From contig JAKZES010000004.1 in the NCBI GenBank assembly GCA_022548915.1, forward strand, positions 1 to 64,000: a stretch of 64,000 bases of DNA, written 5' to 3'. The position numbers were made by a program, and so were the translations under genes. Shown piece by piece: positions 31,954 through 38,854 of this stretch; within the stretch, counting starts at the first letter, position 1, and each line of letters starts with the position of its first letter. This stretch comes from Verrucomicrobiaceae bacterium E54 (GTDB taxonomy: Bacteria; Verrucomicrobiota; Verrucomicrobiia; Verrucomicrobiales; Akkermansiaceae). The notes under the pieces are model-generated. The model searched no databases. It was not told the DNA's origin and worked only from the letters and a program-made list of their open reading frames with translations.

Positions 31954-32985
31954 TCAGGCTGGGTCGTCGGCGTAGAGGTCTGCGACCAAGCCTTGGGGAG
32001 GCCACTCGGGCGGAAAAATCTCCGCGAAGTCGATTTCAAGGTCGTTGAGCTGTGTGGCAGCAATGGCCGCAAGCATCCTCCTCCCCGTATCGCCCCTTGT
32101 GTAATTCTGCCTACAGAAGTTCGAGAAACCACTGAGCAGATCCACACCGTCGGTCAACGTAACGCCCTGTCGGGCGAGGTCGGCCAGAAGGGTTACCATG
32201 TAGGCCTGCAGGCGGCTAAGGCGGAAGTGGCCCTGCGGGCAGCGGGCCTGCAGGGAGCGGACGGAGGGAAACCCGAGCATGATCCCTCGGAATGCCTCGT
32301 AGCAGCGGTCGAACTGCAGCCAGGTCGGGAATTCGTCGTCGCCCGGACCGAGCAGCTCCTTCAGCACATGCTTGCGGAGTTTGATCTCAAAGCGGACCAC
32401 ATCGCCGGGAATGTGGTCTCTCTCAAGACGCTTGTCGTAGGCCCCGATCTCGAGGTTGGTGCCTCGGAGCTGGATCCCCGACCGGTCCCCTCGAACCTTC
32501 CATTCGACCGCATCCGCCTGGATCCGTGGGTGGCGGGCGTTGCGGAAGCAGGTGAAGAATTGTTGGGCGGAAACGCCTGGCCACCGGACCTGAAGGGTGA
32601 GGTGGAGATACACGAACTGGAGGGGGATGGAAGTCAGATGGACCGGAGAGATCTCGGAGACCAGCTCGGCCACGCGTGCAAGGGCTCGGTCGAGCTCCGC
32701 CTGTGAGGTGGGCAACCGGGCGTTATGACCGTAGAGCAGGTTGGGGAGGCTGACCTTGAAGCCGTCGATGACGTCGTTGTAGCCATAGACGGTCAGGTAT
32801 TTCTTGGGGGCAATCATCCGCTTGAGGACGAACTTGGAACGGTGTTCACCCTGGTAAGTGACGGGTTTCTGGGGCAGGAACTCCCATCCCTCATGGTTGT
32901 CCAACTGGGACTCCATGCGGTTGAGGGGAATGACCCCATTCCGGCAGGGGGAGGGTCCAAAGTTGGCGATGGTTGTATCGTTCAT
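31954..32985 (-). CDS. Candidate phage/plasmid replication initiator (gpII/X-like)
   Basis: 343 residues. The middle segment TNLEIGAYDKRLE...GDVVRFEIKLRKHVLKELLG resembles the central region of rolling-circle-type initiators of the phage II/X replication family. YGYNDVIDGFKVSLPNLLYGHNA is a plausible N-terminal segment. A single catalytic Tyr cannot be named confidently. Hairpin arrays on both sides of this gene and its neighbour fit an origin-plus-initiator module. Upstream (32986-33141) is AT-rich sequence with a likely promoter. I rate the assignment as moderate. Confidence 0.5.
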   Translation of the reverse strand: MNDTTIANFGPSPCRNGVIPLNRMESQLDNHEGWEFLPQKPVTYQGEHRSKFVLKRMIAPKKYLTVYGYNDVIDGFKVSLPNLLYGHNARLPTSQAELDRALARVAELVSEISPVHLTSIPLQFVYLHLTLQVRWPGVSAQQFFTCFRNARHPRIQADAVEWKVRGDRSGIQLRGTNLEIGAYDKRLERDHIPGDVVRFEIKLRKHVLKELLGPGDDEFPTWLQFDRCYEAFRGIMLGFPSVRSLQARCPQGHFRLSRLQAYMVTLLADLARQGVTLTDGVDLLSGFSNFCRQNYTRGDTGRRMLAAIAATQLNDLEIDFAEIFPPEWPPQGLVADLYADDPA

Positions 32986-33141
32986 GGTCTTGAAGGGGGG
33001 ATTGATGAGCTGACGGGAATGTACGAATGCAAAAATGCAGACGAGTTACCCTATATTAGTAGAAATCGATCGAATGAAGGTATCGAGTTTGGGCAGCGCC
33101 GGCGGCGTTGAAGCGGGGCCCCACCGCTACCGGCGGTTGAT

Positions 33142-34242
33142 TCAGACGGCGACCTCGGTTTCGACTTCACCGGGGCGGCGGAAGATGTAGGGCATCTCAC
33201 GGACACGCATTTCGTCAGGCCAGCGGCCCCAGTAGCCGATCCGGCCGCCGCCGAGACGGAGCTCACGACCGTCGTCGATTTGCCTTGCCCCCAACCCTTG
33301 AATGAAGAAGGGGATACGCAGGATTCGGCACTGGGTTTGTAAACTGCGGACCCAATCCAGATTGAACGGGCGTGCGTACTCGCCGGATTCGCCACCCACT
33401 ACCACCCAGTCGATGCCGGTGAGATCGACCACCACTTTTTCCACGAGTGGTTCAAAACAGACGGCTTTGAACCCGGGGACATTCCGCAGTTCATCGACAA
33501 GGTAGGCGGTGGCTTGGTTCGTCACCGAGGTCATCGACATAAGGTTGCCCGGCCAGAGCTTGCCGTGTTCGGTCCGAAGCCAAGCAGCGAAATCTGCCAT
33601 GCGGCTGGGCCGCTTCGTCATCCAGATCCAGTTGTGGCGGGAGCCGGGCTCGCTGTCGACGTTGTGGATGATCTCTTCACTGAGAAAGGAGAACGGGATT
33701 GCCTCGCTCAACGCGTCGCCCATGGACGAGATGAGGATCGTCCGGGACAGGTTGCTGAGCCAGGGCTTACCACCGCGAGCCTGTCCGCGAAGATCCGACC
33801 AAAGGCTGGCGTTTTCCATCCGCCCGGGCATGGGGGTGACGTTCTCGAAGATCGGCAAACGTTCTTTGTCACCCGTGGCATTGGAAGCCACAAACCTGGA
33901 GTCGTGATCGGCAATCTTGACGCCGGCGAAGCAGCGGAAGGGCTCAAGAATCCACCGCTCGAACCAAGAATAGTGGATCTTGGGAAACTCTTCGTTCAGG
34001 CGGTCGATGATTTGATACCGAGCATGCAGTATCGAAGTTCCGGTTTGGTAGGATGCCAAAACGCGTTCGACGCGGGTACGGAGTTCGTCGGCATGCATAG
34101 AAATGCGCTGTCCGATACCCGAAACAAGACCCGGGATGATTTCGGATGGGTGCGGCCACAACTCGCAGCCGTCGCATCCGACGATGGGGTTCACAGTATT
34201 GTCACAGATGGGGATTCTGGTTTGTCTTGGTAGAGTATTCAT
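33142..34242 (-). CDS. DUF5131 (phage Gp37/Gp68-like) protein
   Basis: 366 residues from the ATG at 34242. Family-like segments: TVNPIVGCDGCELWP at the N-terminus, ILISSMGDALSE, HNWIWMTKRPSRMADF, DWVVVGGESGEYARPF and PFFIQGLG. Members occur in phages and mobile elements; the molecular role is unknown. The leader has no Shine-Dalgarno but an A/C-rich stretch (ACTAACCAACGAAACGAA) preceded by TCGTCCCGCGGGC, like three other element genes. Confidence 0.78.
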   Translation of the reverse strand: MNTLPRQTRIPICDNTVNPIVGCDGCELWPHPSEIIPGLVSGIGQRISMHADELRTRVERVLASYQTGTSILHARYQIIDRLNEEFPKIHYSWFERWILEPFRCFAGVKIADHDSRFVASNATGDKERLPIFENVTPMPGRMENASLWSDLRGQARGGKPWLSNLSRTILISSMGDALSEAIPFSFLSEEIIHNVDSEPGSRHNWIWMTKRPSRMADFAAWLRTEHGKLWPGNLMSMTSVTNQATAYLVDELRNVPGFKAVCFEPLVEKVVVDLTGIDWVVVGGESGEYARPFNLDWVRSLQTQCRILRIPFFIQGLGARQIDDGRELRLGGGRIGYWGRWPDEMRVREMPYIFRRPGEVETEVAV

Positions 34243-34315
34243 TTCGTTTCGTTGGTTAGTGCCCGCGGGACGACGCTGTGCGCCATGGAGAGGCAATCAG
34301 CCAATTGCTGGTGGG

Positions 34316-34440
34316 TGTCCCTAAGGCGGGACAGTCCTCTCCCCGGCGGCTTTAGGTCCGCCCTCGTCGAGCCAAGTGTGAGGGCTTCAGCCCTCGGTAA
34401 TCTCCTTAGTGGCACTCGGGACACGGGGGGCGCTGCCCCC
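34316..34440. repeat. Second hairpin array
   Basis: TGTCCC/GGGACA (34316-34333), GGCGG/CCGCC (34345-34362), GAGGGCT-TC-AGCCCTC (34380-34395) and GGGGGC-GCT-GCCCCC (34426-34440). It occupies the 309-bp gene-free gap between the DUF5131 gene and the Xis-like gene. With the array at 31702-31890 it brackets the replication-like and DUF5131 genes. It may carry Xis/Int sites or a second origin. Confidence 0.6.
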
Positions 34441-34551
34441 GGTCCGTCGTGATCTCGATCATCAAAAAGGGCGCTTCCGAAGCGGACCCTGGATCCACAC
34501 ATTTCCCAGTGGAGGGGATCTCACTGTTGGCCCGTTTGCCGGGCATCATCA

Positions 34552-34752
34552 TTACTCCGGAAGGTAGTCCTCCCGGGATCTCAACCAGGCCTCCACGCTG
34601 GGGCGACTGAACCTCACGGACCGTCTCTTCCCCCTGGGGAGGTTGATGACGGGCAATCCGTGATCGCGGATCAGCACCTCGATGCGTTCGGGCCGGATAC
34701 GGAGCCAACGGGCGATTTCGCGCCGAGTCAGCAGCCTGTCTGGTCTTTCCAT
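34552..34752 (-). CDS. Xis/AlpA-like helix-turn-helix protein
   Basis: 66 residues from the ATG at 34752. The sequence DRLLTRREIARWLRIRPERIEVLIRDHGLPVINLPRGKRRSVRFSRPSVEAWL (shown here in family order: HTH, wing, terminal helix) is the winged HTH_17/excisionase layout. It is divergent from the RHH-integrase pair, as expected for a recombination directionality factor. About 180 bp of gene-free divergent promoter region follow on the right. Confidence 0.75.
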   Translation of the reverse strand: MERPDRLLTRREIARWLRIRPERIEVLIRDHGLPVINLPRGKRRSVRFSRPSVEAWLRSREDYLPE

Positions 34753-34936
34753 ACCATTGCTCCGGACACGCAGTGCAGCCCACCCCAACCGCGGGGAGGG
34801 CCTTCTGCTGATTCCGGGGATTTGGAGGCATGGAAATCACAGTGACAGAGGTCCCCTACGCCCGGAAGTTGAAGAGGTCAAAAGAAAACACAGAAAAACT
34901 TATGTGCCGAGGCCCCATTCGTGCTATTTTACCGCC

Positions 34937-35296
34937 GTGAGCCGCTACAAACCATTTAGTGTCAGTCTTCTGCCCGAACGGATCGAGATGATCGAAGCCC
35001 GTGCGAGGGAGCTTGGGCTTTCCAAGTCGAAGTACTTGCAGGCACTCGTCGATGCCGACATCGATGTCGGCCTGCTGGACTGCACCGTTGACGCCAAAGG
35101 CGGGAAGCCGGTGGTTACATTGAAGGACGGGGTGAGCGTGGTCGTGCTGGACAAGGCCGCGGTCGAGTCGTTGAGTGTGGACCTAATCGAGAATGCGGTT
35201 CGCACCCTGGGTCGCATCTACCCGGATCTGAGGATGAGCTCGCTGGCGAATCCCATCCGTAAGACGGCCACCCAAGTCGTGAAGGAGAAGCGATGA
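34937..35296 (+). CDS. Ribbon-helix-helix protein coupled to the integrase
   Basis: 119 residues from the GTG at 34937 (VSRYKPFSVSLLPERIEMIEARARELGLSKSKYLQALVDAD begins the RHH fold; longer ORF starts are not protein-like). The domain resembles Arc/CopG DNA-binding proteins. A C-terminal acidic segment follows. Its stop overlaps the integrase ATG (ATGA), suggesting a regulator or accessory factor of integration. Confidence 0.65.
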   Translation: MSRYKPFSVSLLPERIEMIEARARELGLSKSKYLQALVDADIDVGLLDCTVDAKGGKPVVTLKDGVSVVVLDKAAVESLSVDLIENAVRTLGRIYPDLRMSSLANPIRKTATQVVKEKR

Positions 35297-36537
35297 GCCA
35301 AAAGACGGGAAAGCCCTACAAGATCATCAAAGACGGTAGCGTCTCGGTGAGAATCTACCGGAACTTCATGGCTGGGAAGTTCCGCTTTCAAGTCGCCTGG
35401 AACGAAGGTGGTCGCACCATCGCCAAGACCCGGACCAAGGAGGCAGACGCCATCGACCTGGCAGAGAAAGTGGCCGCGAGGCTGGCGGATCACGGTAGCG
35501 CGAAGAAGCAGGTGGTCTCGGGCCGCAGCTACCAGGCACTGCGCCGGCTGCAGGACCTTGCCGACGGTGACGTTCACGCCCTGCTGTCCGAGCTGGAAGC
35601 TGCGAAGAAGCACCTCGGCCAGGCCAACTGGATCGAAGCGGCACGATTTTGGAAGATGCACGCACCTGAGAATTTCAAGGAGAGGATGGTCTCCGAGGTG
35701 TTCGAGGAATACATGGAGCTCATCGCCGACAAGCCGCAGAAGGCCCGAAGCGGTATCCGCTCCAAGGTGAAGAAGTTCACCGATCGGTTCGGTGGCGAAC
35801 TCATCGGGCTGGTGACCACGAAGGACTTCGAGAAGTGGTTCCGTCAGCTACCGGGCACGAAGAACTACGCCAACAAGGTCCGGGCCGAGCTGGTGACCTT
35901 TTTCCGGAAGGCCCAGGTCTGGGGCTACCTACCGGAAGGGGAAGTCGTCCCCGCCAAGATCGCACCCCACCGGCTTGAGAAGAAGGAGCCGGCAATTTTC
36001 AGCGTCGAGAAGGCCCAGGAGGTTCTCGGCAAGGTCCGGGACGACTGCGTGCCGTATGTGGCGATTGGGCTCTTCGCCGGCCTGCGGCCATTCGAGCTCG
36101 CCTGCCCGGGTGAGACTCGCTCCCTTCGCTGGGAGGACATCGATTTCGAGAAGGGCTACATCAAGGTCCGGGCCGAGGTGGATGGAAAGAACCGCATCGC
36201 CCGTTGGGTGAAGATGAGCGCGAACCTGATGGAATGGCTGCTGCCGTATCGCAAGCTCGAGGGCAAGGTGGCGATGACCCGGGCCGCCGTGATCGTGAGC
36301 AAGGACCTGCGGGACAAGGGCGTGATCAAGGATTGGCCATGCGACGTCATGCGCCACTCGTTCTGCAGCTACCTGCTGGCCAAGGAGCAGAACATCGGCC
36401 TCGTCGCCGAGCAGGCCGGCAACAGCCCGGAAATGATCCGGAAGCACTACCGCCGCCCCCTGACCCAGGAGGAAGGCGAGGCCTGGTTCGAGATCCGCCC
36501 CGACCATGGGGAGGCGGAGGGAGCCGAGGTGGCGTGA
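35293..36537 (+). CDS. int: Tyrosine site-specific integrase
   Basis: 414 residues. The catalytic domain shows the first Arg in FAGLRPFELA (near 262), the box II segment DVMRHSFCSYLLA (near 352) with the second Arg, AEQAGNSPEMIRKHYRR with the nucleophilic Tyr (near 385), and a Lys-containing beta region before. The first His of HxxR is replaced by Asp (DVMR), as in some families. An N-terminal arm-binding region and a core-binding SAM-like region precede it. It lies 1.2 kb from attR and is the enzyme expected to use the 21-bp ssrA core. Confidence 0.93.
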   Translation: MSQKTGKPYKIIKDGSVSVRIYRNFMAGKFRFQVAWNEGGRTIAKTRTKEADAIDLAEKVAARLADHGSAKKQVVSGRSYQALRRLQDLADGDVHALLSELEAAKKHLGQANWIEAARFWKMHAPENFKERMVSEVFEEYMELIADKPQKARSGIRSKVKKFTDRFGGELIGLVTTKDFEKWFRQLPGTKNYANKVRAELVTFFRKAQVWGYLPEGEVVPAKIAPHRLEKKEPAIFSVEKAQEVLGKVRDDCVPYVAIGLFAGLRPFELACPGETRSLRWEDIDFEKGYIKVRAEVDGKNRIARWVKMSANLMEWLLPYRKLEGKVAMTRAAVIVSKDLRDKGVIKDWPCDVMRHSFCSYLLAKEQNIGLVAEQAGNSPEMIRKHYRRPLTQEEGEAWFEIRPDHGEAEGAEVA

Positions 36538-36588
36538 GCGATGAATCGCTCGATTTGAATGCAGTGCCGACCGGGGGCATAATCCGGC

Positions 36589-37539
36589 ATGAGCGCCGCC
36601 AACACGGAGGATTGGAAGGAATTGCAGCAGAAGCTATCAGATGCATTCACCACTGATGGGATCATTGGCAAGCGGGTGGGACATATTCTCGACGCCGAGG
36701 CCAGATACGGGGAGTTCGTGGAGACAAATTTTCGAGGGGTTGGGCTGCTTTCACATGCCTTTCAGGAGTTCTACATGGACACGATCGAGCTCGCGGCCGC
36801 GGGATGGGAAGAGCAAGGGCGAGATCCGACACCGGCCACCTACACGGAGGTGTGGCTTTGGCATCTCGCGAACTTCCGGAGTGTCCGGGCTGTCGATATC
36901 CTCTTTCACAACGGGTACCCGATGGATGGGCTCACCCGGCTGCGGCACCTCAAGGAATCTGCCCTCCTGCTTGGTGGAATGCTCTCCGGGCTGACCAATT
37001 ACACGAAGCTGAAAGCGTGGGAGACACCCGACGGCCAGCAAACCGCAGCGCCAACTGATCAACGCCGGCGAAGGGAGATAATGGCCGAGGAACGCCGTGT
37101 CCTCGGCCTCATGATCCGAGCAGAATCAGGAATTCCCAGTGATGATCTCGATGAGCTTCGGATCTGGGAGAGCTTCTTCAATATGGAGGTGCATGGTGCT
37201 TTACTCACCCAGGTCCTCGAGCATGGTCCAACTGTTCTGGGGAGGGACACGATGTCGGTCGCACCGAAGCCCCGGAACGACTCGATAGGTATGTTCATGA
37301 ATCGAATGTGTGAAGTCGCATGGATGTTGCACCGGACCCTACCGATTCTGCAGCTCTCGGATCGCCGCTTTGACTCCTCATGGGAGCAAAAGTGGACGCT
37401 GCTCGACGAGAATTTCCTCGCCATGGAGCAGTCACTCGCTGATCTGGGGAAAGAGATCGGGAACGTGCTCATTCGATTCATCGAAGAGAAACTCCCCTTC
37501 GATCACCAGGCCTGCTTCGACACTCACGTCCGCGCCTGA
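36589..37539 (+). CDS. Hypothetical protein, last gene of the element
   Basis: 316 residues, mostly helical, no membrane segment. Segments such as WLWHLANFRSVRAVDILFHNGYPMDGLTRLRHLKESALLL have a helical-repeat look. Family not recognised (a DUF5677-like relation is possible but not claimed). Located between int and attR, a frequent position for defence or moron genes. About 180 bp without a gene separate it from attR, including a GCCCG/CGGGC hairpin. Confidence 0.62.
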   Translation: MSAANTEDWKELQQKLSDAFTTDGIIGKRVGHILDAEARYGEFVETNFRGVGLLSHAFQEFYMDTIELAAAGWEEQGRDPTPATYTEVWLWHLANFRSVRAVDILFHNGYPMDGLTRLRHLKESALLLGGMLSGLTNYTKLKAWETPDGQQTAAPTDQRRRREIMAEERRVLGLMIRAESGIPSDDLDELRIWESFFNMEVHGALLTQVLEHGPTVLGRDTMSVAPKPRNDSIGMFMNRMCEVAWMLHRTLPILQLSDRRFDSSWEQKWTLLDENFLAMEQSLADLGKEIGNVLIRFIEEKLPFDHQACFDTHVRA

Positions 37540-37716
37540 AGACCGGTTGGGAGCTCTGCCCGCAGCTGTCCGGGCCTCAAAAAATTCAAATGGAATCGGG
37601 GTACAAGCGGGGCAATATGTGGCAGAAATGCACTTCGAGTGACGCCGCAGTACGCCGTCGCTAAGCGCTGAACGTCTGTCAGTTGCGACGAGAACGAGCC
37701 TTCCATGATGAGTGGC

Positions 37717-37737
37717 TTCGACTCCCCTCGCCTCCAC
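37717..37737 (+). repeat. attR: attR: 21-bp core
   Basis: An exact copy of the ssrA 3' end, followed by CATT so that the sequence reads ...CTCCACCA. It therefore carries the original tmRNA acceptor end including an encoded CCA. No more of ssrA is present, as expected for recombination at the core. Confidence 0.92.
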
Positions 37738-37805
37738 CATTCACATATTCCTGATTGTGAGTTGGTTGCAAATCTCAAGGAGAGGGGAGAAATCGGGGGT
37801 TAAAA

Positions 37806-37994
37806 CTGATTTCAAACAAATCTGGGTGGAATTCACCCTTCGACATCGAGTTCACCCTCAAGGCCGTCGTGGGGTCCGCGTCTCCGGTGCTCGGCGTGAT
37901 CACCTCCTTCCAGGAGCAGATCGAGTGGCACCTGCGGATCCTGTCCCTTCTCGTGGGCCTCGCGGTCGGCGTGCTTTTGCTGATCGTGCTGTGA
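37806..37994 (+). pseudogene. 5'-truncated remnant of a small membrane protein
   Basis: An open frame ends at TGA 37992-37994 and reads SPFDIEFTLKAVVGSASPVLG...WHLRILSLLVGLAVGVLLLIVL, with a hydrophobic C-terminal helix and GC-rich, codon-like third positions. Upstream to the in-frame stop at 37758-37760 there is no ATG or TTG; only CTG 37806 and GTG 37869 are available. It lies about 100 bp after attR, so it may be a gene whose 5' part was lost. A small gene with an unusual start is the alternative. The rest of the gap to 38199 shows no gene. Confidence 0.35.
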
Positions 37995-38199
37995 CGGAAG
38001 GTGCGGGGGCGGCGTCGAAATGGCTTCCTCGTCAAGGTGCCGCATCGGGCCGTGAGTCTTTCCGCCTCCGGGTCGCGGTGGTGCCACCATGGCGCGGGTG
38101 GCGAGCCACCGGCGGGACACCGATTCTTTTGGAAAGACATTGCCGTGCCGCTGCATGATTCGCTTGATTTCCTCGACTCTGAAGTGAAGACATCGACCC

Positions 38200-38219
38200 A
38201 TTCCCCACATTTGGGGAAT
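38200..38219. promoter_or_regulatory. Palindrome upstream of the ECF sigma gene
   Basis: ATTCCCCA-CATT-TGGGGAAT is a perfect 8-bp dyad ending 17 bp before the first ATG of the ECF sigma gene. Its position suits an operator for regulation of the sigma-kinase pair. Confidence 0.45.
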
Positions 38220-38236
38220 CCGCACTCCGGCCTGCC

Positions 38237-38854
38237 ATGCCAGCGAATCCCGACATGTTGCCAACCCGGCATTCTCTCATCGAGAGGGCCCGCTCGCACC
38301 ATGACACCAGGACATGGGAGGATCTGCTCGATTACTACGAATCCTTCATCAGCAAGATCCTCCTGCGGATGGGTTTCCGGGGCATGGATCTGGAGGATGT
38401 CCGGCAGCAGGTGTCGCTCAAACTCTGGCAGGGGCTCAAGTCCTACCGGCGGGACGCAGGCGGGGCCCGTTTTCGGAACTGGCTCTCGACCTTGATCCGC
38501 AATTCCGCGATCAATTGGATCAGCGCGCAGCGCCAGGTCGGGCGCGAATCCATGCTGGAGTCGGGCGACCTGGAGCGCATCGCCGCCAAAGGACCGGAAA
38601 TCGAGCAGCTCATCGAGCAGGAATGGCAGCGGCATGTCGTCACCCTCGCGGTCGAGAACCTCAAGAAGGTGTTTTCCGGCAAGGCGATGGAGGTGTTCGC
38701 GCTCTCGCTCGAGGGCGAGTCGGTGGACTCGATCGCCGCCACCCTCGACCTGCGCAAGGAAAGCGTCTACGTCCTGAGGACGAGGGTGAAGTCCAGGGTC
38801 CGACAGGAGATCGCACGGCTTCAGCAGGAATTGGAGGGGGGGCGCCATGAATGA
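38237..38854 (+). CDS. ECF-type RNA polymerase sigma factor
   Basis: 205 residues (alternative ATG at 38252). Region 2: WEDLLDYYESFISKILLRMGFRGMDLEDVRQQVSLKLW and FRNWLSTLIRNSAINWI. Region 4: AMEVFALSLEGESVDSIAATLDLRKESVYVLRTRVKSRVR with the HTH. It overlaps the kinase start by 8 bp, a pairing common in Verrucomicrobia and Planctomycetes in which a membrane kinase may control the sigma factor. The downstream exoprotein genes are plausible targets. Confidence 0.88.
   Translation: MPANPDMLPTRHSLIERARSHHDTRTWEDLLDYYESFISKILLRMGFRGMDLEDVRQQVSLKLWQGLKSYRRDAGGARFRNWLSTLIRNSAINWISAQRQVGRESMLESGDLERIAAKGPEIEQLIEQEWQRHVVTLAVENLKKVFSGKAMEVFALSLEGESVDSIAATLDLRKESVYVLRTRVKSRVRQEIARLQQELEGGRHE

Larger units (their letters stand above)
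4199..37737. mobile_element. Integrative element in ssrA carrying a defence island
   Basis: The element is bounded by identical 21-bp direct repeats (attL, attR) and spans 33,518 bp from repeat to repeat. Next to attR are a tyrosine integrase, a ribbon-helix-helix protein and an Xis-like HTH protein. A candidate replication initiator and hairpin arrays lie at 31.7-34.4 kb. Cargo is dominated by nucleases, a type I RM set, a reverse transcriptase and toxin-antitoxin genes. I see no capsid, portal, relaxase or type IV secretion genes, so it looks like a phage-satellite or mobilisable genomic island rather than a complete prophage or self-transmissible ICE. Confidence 0.88.

Noticed and set aside
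4199-37737. Element as a complete prophage or self-transmissible ICE
   Set aside because: No capsid, portal, terminase, tail, relaxase or type IV secretion proteins are recognisable.
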